Source: Synechococcus sp. PCC 7336 (lineage in GTDB: Bacteria; Cyanobacteriota; Cyanobacteriia; Thermostichales; PCC-7336). Taken from it: 64,000 nt of DNA. The position numbers and the translations under genes were made by a program. The first letter of the stretch is position 1; every line of letters starts with the position of its first letter. The stretch spans positions 4,214,008-4,278,007 of the forward strand of contig NZ_CM001776.1 of the NCBI RefSeq assembly GCF_000332275.1, written 5' to 3'. The notes under the pieces were generated by a model. The model saw nothing but the letters and a program-made list of their open reading frames with translations, did no database searches and was not told where the DNA came from. Below, piece by piece: positions 42,179 through 50,683 of this stretch.

Positions 42179-42249
42179 CAAAAGAATCATCGCTGTGATA
42201 CAAAAAGCAGCTCGCTCGCCCCGCAGGGCTACCCTGACGCCGAGCAAGG

Positions 42250-43182
42250 GATGCAATCGGGGCGGAGAATCTGGAACTCCAAGCGATATTTCCGTTTGCG
42301 ATGTTGCTTGCGGGAAGCCATCGCCGGTTCTGGGTCGTGCCCAGAGCGGCAGACGACGCGTCGAATCCAAAACCTATAAGCGAGGAATGAGCGCAGGAGC
42401 CCCTGACACCATCCAAGTTGCCGATCGCTTCCATCTTCTGCAGAATCTTGAAGAGGTGTTAGAGAAAGTCTTCAAAGGGCAAACTCAAACCCTTACACGG
42501 GTTGAGAAGGCGCAGCTTCACACCGAACAGAGGAGCATTACGCCAACGGTAGCCCCCCAGCATAGGCGTCCTGCCTACACCTACCTTGCCGCTCCCACTT
42601 TTCCAGAACGGCAACCCACGATACGGCGAAGGGCAGCAGTTGCTTGGATCCATACAAACCTTATTTGCGAGACCCATGGAAGCAGGGAAGCCAACAGAGC
42701 AAAGAACTGTAGAGCAAACCCAGCCGGGAGTCCCTGAATGACTTACCCGGTCGGGGCCAGCCCCAGCGAACGACGCTTCCGCTTAACAGCCCTTGAGTGC
42801 TCGGCGAGCGGCTTGGCTTATTTTGAAGCGCTCGGAAAACTTCGATACTGAGGAGGAAACACTTCTGGAGAAACTATGCCAACAGCCTGAGCTAGCGGAT
42901 GCGATCGCCCTCGCGCAAGGGTTCATTGAACTGGTGCGCAAACGGCTGCCTGACAATCTCGACGATTGGCCCGAACGAGCTCGGACCAGCTCGATTAAGG
43001 TATTTCAGAGTTTTGCTAAGGGTCTGAAGGATGACTACGATGCGGTTAAAGCGGGTCTGACTCTCGATGTCAGCAATGGACCGTTGAGGGGCTAAACAAC
43101 CGACTCAAAATGCTGAAGCGACAGATGTTTGGGCGGGCAGGGCTAGACCTTTTGGCCAAATGCCTCATTTTGACAAGCTGAT
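42250..43182 (+). pseudogene. ISL3-family transposase, decayed
   Basis: Pieces of an ISL3 transposase occur in several frames. Near 42357 is SKTYKRGMSAGAPDTIQVAD followed by RFHLLQNLEEVLEKVF, the catalytic core; from about 42793 to 43182 is a C-terminal segment ending SNGP, then (after a frameshift near 43082) VEGLNNRLKMLKRQMFGRAG. A piece of the N-terminal cysteine region is seen near 42290-42320. At least one frameshift and internal losses make it non-functional. A further fragment of similar sequence is at 44804-44853. Confidence 0.72.
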
Positions 43183-43331
43183 TTATTACTCGTGTAGCGC
43201 TTCTTTTAGGGATATTTTTTACATCACCAAAAGCGGACAAGACCCCAATGCGATCGCCCATCCAAAATTGCACTACATAGAAACCCTATCCGAACGCGAA
43301 CGCGATCGAGAACTGTCCCCAATCTTCTAAT

Positions 43332-43358
43332 CCCTTCCCCGACTGCAGAGGGAAGGGT
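43332..43358 (-). terminator. hairpin between ISL3 remnant and the TPM-domain gene
   Basis: CCCTTCCC and GGGAAGGG form an eight-base-pair stem with an 11-base loop, 22 bases beyond the stop of the minus-strand TPM-domain gene. There is only a weak T-run on either side. Confidence 0.45.
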
Positions 43359-43379
43359 AACTTCTCGATCGCAGGCTGG

Positions 43380-43931
43380 TTAATGACTCTTTTGAGGGAG
43401 GGAGTGTGGATGACTACCTTTGAACCATTGATTGACGCAGACCCCCAGCCCGAGGAAGATAGCTGCTAGAAGCAGACCCCAGGTGATGAGTGTCAGAGCA
43501 GTTGGCTGAACCGTACCCGGCGGCTCCCACGACCCGGCTAGCTTCTGTTCTAGAGCCGGAAATGCTTCTTGCATTCCTTGGTAGTGGTATCCCTTCTGGA
43601 AAAAGGCCGCAGCCTCTGCTTGAATGACTTGATGGACTTCATATTGGGTCAGGGGAGAGTTCTCGCCTACTAATACTGACCATCTGCCGTTCGCAGACAT
43701 CACCAAAACAATCTCTCCTTCATCGAGTTCCCCAAACAGGGTATTCGCAACTCCTGCTATATAATCTCGATAGCTCACACCGTCGAAGTTTGGCACAGTG
43801 ATGCAATAAATCCGAACCCCATAATTTGCTTCGATCTCCGTAATGATTGGTGCCAGCTCCGAAAATTCGGCTGGAATAAGCGAGGCGCGATCGTGCATCC
43901 ATTTTTCGCGTGCAAGTTCAATGAAAGTCAT
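43380..43931 (-). CDS. TPM-domain membrane-anchored protein
   Basis: A 183-residue protein whose first 125 residues follow the TPM (YgcG/TLP18.3) fold: FSELAPIITEIEANYGVRIYCITVPNFDGVSYRDYIAGVANTLFGELDEGEIVLVMSANGRWSVLVGE. A single membrane helix (LTLITWGLLLAAIFLGLGVCV) lies near the C terminus. TPM proteins include photosystem II repair factors in chloroplasts, but in bacteria their roles vary. There is no signal peptide, so the domain would face the cytoplasm unless orientation is unusual. The ATG at 43931 (MTFIELAREKW) is chosen over a start 37 codons earlier that encodes repeat-like sequence. Confidence 0.72.
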   Translation of the reverse strand: MTFIELAREKWMHDRASLIPAEFSELAPIITEIEANYGVRIYCITVPNFDGVSYRDYIAGVANTLFGELDEGEIVLVMSANGRWSVLVGENSPLTQYEVHQVIQAEAAAFFQKGYHYQGMQEAFPALEQKLAGSWEPPGTVQPTALTLITWGLLLAAIFLGLGVCVNQWFKGSHPHSLPQKSH

Positions 43932-44264
43932 AATATTCCTCACGACTGAGTAGAATTTGCATGGCATTACACAGAAAATTGAGAAAGTAAATGCAGCCGC
44001 GACGGTTGTAGGATCGCCCCGACTCACTCTGGCGAGCGACACGGGATGAACCTTCTATTCTGTCTGGATCGCTTCTCTAATTCTATGTATGGCTGCGATA
44101 TCAATCGCAGTTGATTATGAAAATTGAGGCGAAGTAAAGCCCTTGCTATAGCTAGCTTTACTCTTCAATCTCACTTAGGATGAACATATAAATATTCGAA
44201 TATTGATATGTTTGAGATATTTGCAGGCAGATCGATAAAGAATCTCTATATATCATTAAATTCT
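43932..44264. other. intergenic with second copy of the 36914 repeat interior
   Basis: AT-rich; no gene recognised. Bases 44136-44179 match the interior of the MITE-like element at 36914-37007 (CCCTTGCTATAG, CTTCAATCTCAC), here without recognisable inverted ends. Confidence 0.5.
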
Positions 44265-44477
44265 TTAAAAATCATGTATCGGGCTTGAGAGCATTTGCTC
44301 GCCTTTATTGTTTGTGCTAGCGATGCTAAGAAAAGTGATTTGAATCATACTCGAGCCAGCCACTGAAAAGTTTGTTCGCAATCCTAATAAATCTGTTGGA
44401 ACGCCAAATAATTCAACCATTTGCGATAAATTTTCCTTGACTGTAAGGGTTGGTGCTGAATCAGATAGAGTAAGCAC
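44265..44477 (-). CDS. possible small protein or gene fragment, 70 aa
   Basis: An open frame from GTG; the same frame continues about 13 codons upstream (NANDELIHVLTLSDSAPTLTVKENLSQMVELFG) to a stop, without an ATG. The start has the strand-rich look of a short DNA- or protein-binding module but I do not recognise it. It stands alone in an AT-rich stretch between mobile-element remnants, so it may be a remnant. Confidence 0.25.
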   Translation of the reverse strand: MLTLSDSAPTLTVKENLSQMVELFGVPTDLLGLRTNFSVAGSSMIQITFLSIASTNNKGEQMLSSPIHDF

Positions 44478-44977
44478 GTGAATCAGTTCATCATTGGCAT
44501 TTATAATTTAATATTTTCTTCGCCCTCCACAAATACATCATCGTTAACCCAGCTCTTCTGAGAGAGATTGACGTCATAAGATTACTCCCGACTTTATCGG
44601 GCCTTCATGAATGTTCTGTCTTCATGCTACCTTCATGAAGATGCTGCGAGCCCGATATCTTTACTGAAAAGGTCAGGCGGATAGGACTCATGTACGTATA
44701 AATACCGGTTTATGGCAATCCAGAGTACGCAAAAAGCAGTGAAGGTTCGATGATTCTGACCAATCGATTGACAAAACTACTCACGATCGTCGATATAGTG
44801 CGAACCTGAAACTCCAAGCGGTAAGTCCGTTTCTCACCCTACTTACGGGATGTTTTAGCTGGGGTGAGCCCGTCGGGTAGCTGCAAAGACAAACCCGTTT
44901 TCACTTGCCATTGAGAGCGATCGCCCCATCCAAAACCGCACGACACAGCAGACCCTATCCGAGCACCCCCTTTCTAT
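44478..44977. other. intergenic with ISL3-like fragment
   Basis: No gene. 44804-44853 matches the ISL3 N-terminal fragment near 42265-42319 (CTCCAAGCG, GTCCGTTT), and 44917-44964 matches 43250-43293 (GCGATCGCCC, ATCCAAAA, ACCCTATCCGA). The two pairs lie about 930 and 110 bases apart, so this may be a more deleted copy of the same element. Confidence 0.45.
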
Positions 44978-45457
44978 CTATCCCGACAAACCACTCGCTC
45001 CCCCAACACCTCCCAAACGAGGTGGCTCGCCCTGCCGCCGCCAATGCTGCACGTTCGATGCATTCATCTCAATCGAATACCACCAGCATTTCAGCAACGG
45101 GTCCAACTCCACCCAGCTCAACACCTTAACCTGTAAGCCCCCCGCGCCCCCAACCTGCTCGACCGCATAGCAAGGACGGTATTTCCCCCCTATATCGGGA
45201 ATCAGCCGTCGCCCAATTCGCCTCCAACTCGGCTGCTTGCCCCGCCACTCCAACGAACAACAGGGCCAAGGCAACCCCTCCCGGTCGTACAGTAAACACA
45301 CCGGCCCCCCAGCCACTCGATAAAACACCTCTCCACCAGGGCTCGCAAACAGATCCCCTTGCTGCAAAAGCTCCCTCCCCAGACAATCTCTGGACTTGTA
45401 CTGAGGCGACAGGCAAAGACTCTCGCAAGTTGGACGATAGACAGGAAACTTCAGCAT
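44978..45457 (-). CDS. hypothetical protein, 159 aa
   Basis: I take the ATG of MLKFPVYRPTCESLCLSPQYKS, since an upstream frame adds only low-complexity residues. The protein is soluble, rich in Trp, Cys, Gly and Arg, with ELLQQGDLFASPGGEVFYRV, GGPVCLLYDREGLPWPCC and VELDPLLKCWWYSI. It looks like a conserved protein and not a chance frame, but I cannot name the family. It is divergent from the CBS gene 187 bases away. Its C terminus is glycine-rich and may be slightly off. Confidence 0.55.
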   Translation of the reverse strand: MLKFPVYRPTCESLCLSPQYKSRDCLGRELLQQGDLFASPGGEVFYRVAGGPVCLLYDREGLPWPCCSLEWRGKQPSWRRIGRRLIPDIGGKYRPCYAVEQVGGAGGLQVKVLSWVELDPLLKCWWYSIEMNASNVQHWRRQGEPPRLGGVGGASGLSG

Positions 45458-45644
45458 TATTTTCAAAGTCTCGGGGTCTCCAGGGTATGACAGCGATCGG
45501 CACAATGGTTCGAGAAATTTGGGCAGGAGTTCCGCTAGTGCTGCCGCTCAACGCTTGCTTCGATCCATTGCAGTATGTGTCGAACTGGGGGGGCGAACTG
45601 GCGTGGCGACCTAAGATCGAAGGTAAAAGCTCTGGAGGTACAGT

Positions 45645-46103
45645 ATGACCCAAACGGTTGCAGATGTGATGACGGCAAACCCCATTTGCGTGAGGCCAGA
45701 AACCCCCCTGCGAGAGGCAGTTCAGATTTTAGCTGAAAAGCGAATTAGGGGCGTACCCGTGTGCGATCGCGACGGTCAGTTAGTGGGAATGCTCTCCGAA
45801 TCCGATTTGATGCAAAGGGAATCGGGGGTATCGCCGCGTCCGTTTGTGATGTTTTTGGACTTGGCCATCTATCTCAAGAACCCGAAGGATTACGAGAAAG
45901 AGCTGCACAAGGTGTTTGGCGAGACGGTGGGGGAAGTGATGAGCGATCGCCCTCAATCTGTCCCGCCCGATTGTCCGCTGCCCGAAGCTGCCCAGCAGTT
46001 AGCCGCTAAAAATGTGAATAGCCTATTGGTGGTGGATCGCGATCGGCACCTGTTAGGCATTGTCACCCGTGGCGATGTGGTACGGGCGATGGCAAGTGAA
46101 TAA
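45645..46103 (+). CDS. CBS-domain protein
   Basis: A 152-residue protein composed of two CBS motifs (about 8-60, TANPICVRPETPLREAVQILAEKRIRGVPVCDRDGQLVGMLSESDLM; and 95-150, MSDRPQSVPPDCPLPEAAQQLAAKNVNSLLVVDRDRHLLGIVTRGDVVRA). A single pair folds into a Bateman module that usually binds adenine nucleotides and relays energy state. A roughly 30-residue insertion between the motifs is typical of this subgroup. No partner domain is fused. It precedes a membrane-protein gene by 60 bases. Confidence 0.9.
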   Translation: MTQTVADVMTANPICVRPETPLREAVQILAEKRIRGVPVCDRDGQLVGMLSESDLMQRESGVSPRPFVMFLDLAIYLKNPKDYEKELHKVFGETVGEVMSDRPQSVPPDCPLPEAAQQLAAKNVNSLLVVDRDRHLLGIVTRGDVVRAMASE

Positions 46104-46163
46104 AGTCACATCCCGATCGCCGCGATCGAGCCGTGACGAGTGTAGCTTGGAGGCTGGCAATCG

Positions 46164-46784
46164 ATGTCATCACAGCAAGGTAAAGGTTGCTGCTTTTGGG
46201 GCTGCCTGTCACTGTTTGTGTTGCTATTACTGGGCGGGGGCTGCACGGCATTCGTAGGGTATCGAACGATCGCGCTGTTTACAGACGCTCGACCGACTCT
46301 ATCCATCCCCAAAACGGAAGTGACCGATGCAGAGGTGAACGAGCAAAACCGACGCTGGCAAGCTTTCCAGCAAGCGATCGCCGCAGACCGACCGGCTGAG
46401 TTAGTGTTAACAGCTCGCGATCTCAATGTCCTAGTCTCTCAATCTCCCGAGTTGGCGGAGCAGATTTTCTTCGAGATCGAGAACAATTTATTGGTGGCAT
46501 CGGGCAATGTCCGAGTCTTTCAACTGCCGTTGCTGGGCGATCGATATTTTAACGGCAGATTGGTACTGGATGTTGCGATCGATAATGGGGTTTTAGATCT
46601 CGGGATGGAAGATTTTGAGCTGGCGGACGATACGTTGCCGCCAGAGTTAAAAGAAGCAATTTTGGCTGGTTTCGAGCAGCAAAATGCTCTCGACGATCTC
46701 TTGGCCGATACAGATTTACCCGAGCTTGCAGCGCGGGTGAAGCGATTGGAGATTCGAGACGATCGCATTGTGTTGACCCATTAG
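46164..46784 (+). CDS. hypothetical membrane-anchored protein
   Basis: A 206-residue protein with one N-terminal helix (CCFWGCLSLFVLLLLGGGCTAFVGY) that could be a signal anchor or, with its Cys at GGGC, a lipoprotein signal. The rest is soluble and acidic: EVNEQNRRWQAFQQAIAADRPAELVLTARDLNVLVSQSPELAEQIFFEIENNLLVASGNV and later IRDDRIVLTH. Similar architectures occur in uncharacterised cyanobacterial and planctomycete proteins. Function unknown. It is close behind the CBS gene on the same strand. Confidence 0.7.
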   Translation: MSSQQGKGCCFWGCLSLFVLLLLGGGCTAFVGYRTIALFTDARPTLSIPKTEVTDAEVNEQNRRWQAFQQAIAADRPAELVLTARDLNVLVSQSPELAEQIFFEIENNLLVASGNVRVFQLPLLGDRYFNGRLVLDVAIDNGVLDLGMEDFELADDTLPPELKEAILAGFEQQNALDDLLADTDLPELAARVKRLEIRDDRIVLTH

Positions 46785-46982
46785 GCTGTGGGTTGCCGTT
46801 CGGACTCCTGCAGCTCGAGGCGAAATTTCAGTTAAGTCTGAGGTTGAAATTGCACCGATTTGGACAAATTTTCTAAAATTGCGCAATTTACCCCTAAGAT
46901 TAGCCATAAGAATTGATGGCATTCTAAGATTAAACGAGATACAAGTATCTGAGTCGCTAAATTGCGCTGGGAACGCAACCGT

Positions 46983-47183
46983 ATGAAGGTAGCCCTCGAA
47001 TTTCTCTATCACTTTCGCTGCGACAACTGCCGAGCGTGGTGGAGTCAGGCGGACATTGAACCGAAAGAGGGCGATCGGCTCTACTGCCCCAGTTGCGGAG
47101 AACTCAATACGATCGACCGAATTCAGACGTTTCGAGATTCCGCGCGCAATAGCTGTCTGAAAGTCGTGCCCGACCAGTGTTAG
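46983..47183 (+). CDS. small zinc-ribbon-like protein, 66 aa
   Basis: A 66-residue protein starting at the ATG of MKVALEFLYHFRCDNCRAWW. CDNC and CPSC pairs, 26 residues apart, make a likely zinc ribbon; the rest is basic and hydrophilic. Function unknown; such ribbons often bind nucleic acids or partner proteins. Its stop overlaps that of the convergent nucleosidase gene by two bases. Confidence 0.72.
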   Translation: MKVALEFLYHFRCDNCRAWWSQADIEPKEGDRLYCPSCGELNTIDRIQTFRDSARNSCLKVVPDQC

Positions 47184-47938
47184 CGATCGAGTCTCGCAGT
47201 ACCTGACAGGGCCGTCAGAATCGCTTCAGTAATGGCAGCGGAGTTGCTGGCAACTGCCGCGAAAAAATCGAGGAATTCCTCGCTGCTGCCGCCATCGCTG
47301 ACCGTGCGCACCAATACGCACGGAATCTCGGCAGCCTGCGCCACTCTCAATACGGCAGTGCCCTCCATCTCCACCACATCCGCTCGCGTGAGCTGGTAGA
47401 TGCGATCGCGCAATTGCGGATCGGCCACAAACACATCCCCAGTGGCCACCACTCCTGCAAACACCTGCGGAGTTTGAGTCTTACCCGCCACCAATTCAAA
47501 GGCAGTCTCCTTGCGGGCCAGCTCTAGTGCGAGATCGTAATAGTCCGATATGGCGGCAATGGGGCGGTATTCTTGGCCGGGTAAAAAGGCCAGCCCCAAC
47601 TCAAATCCATCCGGTTTCGCCGTGCCAAAATCGTGTTCCCGACCTTCGCAGGCGATCGCCACATCCCCCGCCTTCAGACCAGATCGCAATGCCCCCGCCA
47701 CCCCCGTCACAATCAAACCCCGCACTCCAAAATGGGTGGCCAACACGGTTGCCGTAATCGCCGATCGCGCTTTGCCGATGCCGCTTTGCACCAACACCAC
47801 CGACTGACCCTGCAACTGGCCGCAGTAAAATTGGCGCTGTAAAATCGTCACTTCTCTAGAATGTTCCAGACGCGATCGCAAGCGGGCAATTTCTTCCGGC
47901 ATCGCCCCAATAATGCCGATCGCAGCAGTCTTTGCCAT
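47180..47938 (-). CDS. 5'-methylthioadenosine/S-adenosylhomocysteine nucleosidase-like protein
   Basis: A 252-residue PNP/UDP-fold phosphorylase. AAIGIIGAMPEEIARLR, the GIGKARSAITATVLATHFGVRGLIVTGVAGALRSGLKAGDVAIA segment and the purine-site VVEMEGTAVLRVAQAAEIPCVLVRTVSDGG match MTA/SAH nucleosidases, with acid residues Glu in MPEE, Glu in MEGT and Asp in SDGG at the expected places. The family splits MTA or SAH to adenine and the thioribose, but cyanobacterial relatives can have other nucleoside substrates. The ATG at 47938 is used. Confidence 0.82.
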   Translation of the reverse strand: MAKTAAIGIIGAMPEEIARLRSRLEHSREVTILQRQFYCGQLQGQSVVLVQSGIGKARSAITATVLATHFGVRGLIVTGVAGALRSGLKAGDVAIACEGREHDFGTAKPDGFELGLAFLPGQEYRPIAAISDYYDLALELARKETAFELVAGKTQTPQVFAGVVATGDVFVADPQLRDRIYQLTRADVVEMEGTAVLRVAQAAEIPCVLVRTVSDGGSSEEFLDFFAAVASNSAAITEAILTALSGTARLDR

Positions 47939-48027
47939 TCTGATTGACCTCCCATTTGCAAGCACGAACCTACCTCCCACCCACAAGCCCTAGAATGGGG
48001 ACGCCTACACCTTCCCACGATTGCGAA

Positions 48028-48453
48028 ATGGATAGCTCGGCTCAACACCATCTCACCCTCAAAATTTTAATTGGCTCCGCTTGGGCCGATGGCGTTCTCA
48101 AACCAGAGGAAGAAGAGTATCTCGCGGTTTTGCTGCAACGGTATGGAGAAGAGTACGATCGCGAACTCAAACACCTACTTGCAAAGCCTGTCTCCCTGCA
48201 GCTCACCGAACGCTGGATGACTGAATATCTCTACGATTCCACCGCCGAAGAACGACAGCAGTTGTTGGGGGCGATCGGCACCATGATGTTTGCCGATCGC
48301 AATATCTCTGAGGAAGAACACCTGCTCTTGGACGACTTTCACGCCATGATGGCCGACATTCCCGCCCATGCTGAAGCGCCGGAGCTGGTCAAATCTATCG
48401 GGCGATTTGTCAAATCGGCGATCGGCAAAGTGACGGGCCACCCTTCCGCTTGA
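48028..48453 (+). CDS. TerB-like protein
   Basis: A 141-residue all-helical protein with two TerB-type repeats: [27 protein letters not shown] and [30 protein letters not shown]. The acidic Asp/Glu-rich helices (WADGxLxxxE, ADRNISEEE) can bind metal in other TerB proteins. The ATG at 48028 is used; the longer frame is unlikely. Location and target unknown. Confidence 0.78.
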   Translation: MDSSAQHHLTLKILIGSAWADGVLKPEEEEYLAVLLQRYGEEYDRELKHLLAKPVSLQLTERWMTEYLYDSTAEERQQLLGAIGTMMFADRNISEEEHLLLDDFHAMMADIPAHAEAPELVKSIGRFVKSAIGKVTGHPSA

Positions 48454-48523
48454 CGGGATTGCTATAGCATTGAAAAACAGGCATTGCGCAATGCTGCCAC
48501 TATCGCATCGGCAAAGAGGGCGT

Positions 48524-50005
48524 ATGACAACTGCTGCACCCGTCAAAACTGAGTACGAAGCAGTGATCGGTTTAGAAACCCACTGCCAGCTCTCCACCCA
48601 AACCAAGATTTTCTCCGGTAGCTCCACCCAGTTTGGGGCTCCCCCCAATACCCACATCGACCCTGTCTGCATGGGCTTGCCGGGAACCTTACCCGTGCTC
48701 AACCAAAAGGTGCTGGAATATGCGGTCAAGACAGGCTTGGCCCTCAACTGCACCATCGCCCGCTACAGCAAGTTCGATCGCAAGCAGTATTTCTATCCAG
48801 ACCTGCCCAAAAATTATCAAATTTCCCAGTTCGACCTACCGATCGCCGAGCACGGCTGCCTCGACATTCAGCTAGAGGACGGCAGCCAAAAGCGAATCGG
48901 CATCACCCGCCTCCATATGGAAGAAGATGCGGGCAAATTGGTCCATGCCGGGAGCGATCGCTTAGCTGGCTCCACCCATTCGCTGGTGGACTACAACCGG
49001 GCGGGCATTCCCTTGGTGGAAATTGTCTCCGAACCGGACATTCGCAGCGCTCTAGAAGCAGCAGAATACGCTCAGGAATTGCGCCGCATTATCCGCTATC
49101 TCGGGGTAGGGGACGGCAATATGCAAGAAGGCTCGCTGCGCTGCGATGTCAATATCTCCGTCCGTCCCAAAGGCACAGAGGCATTTGGCATCAAAGTCGA
49201 AATTAAGAATATGAACTCGTTTAGCGCCATCCAAAAGGCGATCGAGTACGAGTTTAAGCGTCAGGTCAAAATGGTGGAAGCGGGCGAGCCGATCGTGCAA
49301 GAAACTCGCCTGTGGGACGAAAATACCCAACGCACGACTAGCATGCGCACCAAAGAGGGATCTAGCGACTATCGCTACTTCCCCGAGCCCGACTTGCTGC
49401 CCATTCGCATCTCCGAGGCTCAGTTGCAAGAATGGGGGCAATTGCCCGAATTGCCCCAGGCAAAGCGCAATCGCTACATCAACGAGTACGGTCTCTCGGT
49501 CTATGACGCGCGCTATCTCTCGGACGACAGAGACACAGCAGCCTACTTCGAGGCCACAGTAGCAGTCGGAGCCGATCCGAAGGCTGCGGCCAACTGGATC
49601 ATGAGCGATATCGCTAAATATCTAAACGATCGCAAGCTGGGATATCCCGATATTGCTCTCAAACCCGAAACGCTAGCGGAATTGATTGGCCTGATCGATA
49701 CTGGCACCATCAGCAGCAAAATTGCCAAAGAAATCTTGCCCGAGCTGCTCGAACGGGGGGGGACGGCCAAGGGGCTCGTGGCCGCCAAGGGGCTGACGCA
49801 AATTTCGGATGTGGGGGCGCTAGAGAGTCAAATTGACGAGATCGTGGCGGCCAATCCCAAGCAGGTGGAGCAATACCGAGCGGGCAAAACCAAACTGTTG
49901 GGCTTCTTTGTCGGCCAATTGATGAAGCAAACCCAAGGTCGAGCCGATCCTCAGTTGGCCAATCAACTGATTGCCGAGAAGTTGAAAGCTCAATCGGACG
50001 GATAG
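48524..50005 (+). CDS. gatB: aspartyl/glutamyl-tRNA amidotransferase subunit B
   Basis: A 493-residue Gat[79 protein letters not shown] and [11 protein letters not shown] are all family signatures, and the C terminus is the tRNA-binding YqeY-like tail. With GatA and GatC it amidates misacylated Glu-tRNA(Gln), and in many bacteria Asp-tRNA(Asn). The start is ATG at 48524, with AGAGGG ahead of it. In cyanobacteria gat genes are dispersed, as here. Confidence 0.96.
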   Translation: MTTAAPVKTEYEAVIGLETHCQLSTQTKIFSGSSTQFGAPPNTHIDPVCMGLPGTLPVLNQKVLEYAVKTGLALNCTIARYSKFDRKQYFYPDLPKNYQISQFDLPIAEHGCLDIQLEDGSQKRIGITRLHMEEDAGKLVHAGSDRLAGSTHSLVDYNRAGIPLVEIVSEPDIRSALEAAEYAQELRRIIRYLGVGDGNMQEGSLRCDVNISVRPKGTEAFGIKVEIKNMNSFSAIQKAIEYEFKRQVKMVEAGEPIVQETRLWDENTQRTTSMRTKEGSSDYRYFPEPDLLPIRISEAQLQEWGQLPELPQAKRNRYINEYGLSVYDARYLSDDRDTAAYFEATVAVGADPKAAANWIMSDIAKYLNDRKLGYPDIALKPETLAELIGLIDTGTISSKIAKEILPELLERGGTAKGLVAAKGLTQISDVGALESQIDEIVAANPKQVEQYRAGKTKLLGFFVGQLMKQTQGRADPQLANQLIAEKLKAQSDG

Positions 50006-50067
50006 CCCGAAGCTAGGCAACTGGATACCGAGTTGTTCAAATTTTCGAGTTACGCTTAGGAGCGATC

Positions 50068-50346
50068 GTGCCTGCCAGTCAAGAGCCTGTTCGCCGCTGC
50101 ATTGCTTGTGGCAAACTCGCCCCCCGCCACGAGTTTTTCCGCGTAGTGCGGCAGTTCGAGACCGGACAAGTGCAACTCAATCGGGGCATGGGTCGTTCGG
50201 CCTATATCTGCCGCGAGCTCGATTGTTTGCGACGCAGCCAAAAAAAGAACCGCCTCGGTAAAGCATTGCGCACTCCAGTGCCGCCAGAGATCTACAATGA
50301 ATTACAGATGCTATTCGTGTTGGATTCACAGATCGGCGATCGCTAG
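50068..50346 (+). CDS. ylxR: YlxR (DUF448) RNA-binding protein
   Basis: A 92-residue YlxR starting at GTG: EPVRRCIACGKLAPRHEFFRVVR, GRSAYICRELDCLRRSQKKNRLGKAL. It lies directly upstream of infB, the order found in many bacteria where nusA-ylxR-infB form one operon. Family members have been reported to bind RNA or nucleoid DNA; the exact role is not settled. A nusA gene is not visible upstream; gatB is there instead. Confidence 0.86.
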   Translation: MPASQEPVRRCIACGKLAPRHEFFRVVRQFETGQVQLNRGMGRSAYICRELDCLRRSQKKNRLGKALRTPVPPEIYNELQMLFVLDSQIGDR

Positions 50347-50683
50347 CCTCTTTTCCAATTCTCAAGCCCTCCAATTCTCAAGCTCTCAATTCCCAAGCTC
50401 TCCAATTCCCAAGACAAGCTCTCCAATTCCCAAGAGGAGACAGTCTCTGGCAACACATCTCGATCTCAGCCTTGCCAATTCTCGACTGTTTATTCCGACG
50501 GAATTTTTTTGGCCGAGCAGCCATTGCGAGCTAAGCTAGCATAGCCGATACGCTGGCATTGGCTTCGGGAGACTTTGCCACTTCCCCATTCGTTAGCCTA
50601 AAATGCTACTACCTTAGAGCAGGCTCTTTTTGCTCGCACTTAACTTCCACCCCCTCACTGCACAGTCCCCAACTCCACAACAT
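50347..50683. repeat. intergenic tandem CCAATTCYCAAG repeats
   Basis: Between ylxR and infB. Five imperfect copies of a 12-16 base unit, (CTC)CCAATTCYCAAG, at about 50354-50434. The stretch from 50435 to 50683 has no gene; the infB ribosome-binding site is not clear. The tandem repeat is likely a slippage-prone spacer that may form part of the infB leader. Confidence 0.6.
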
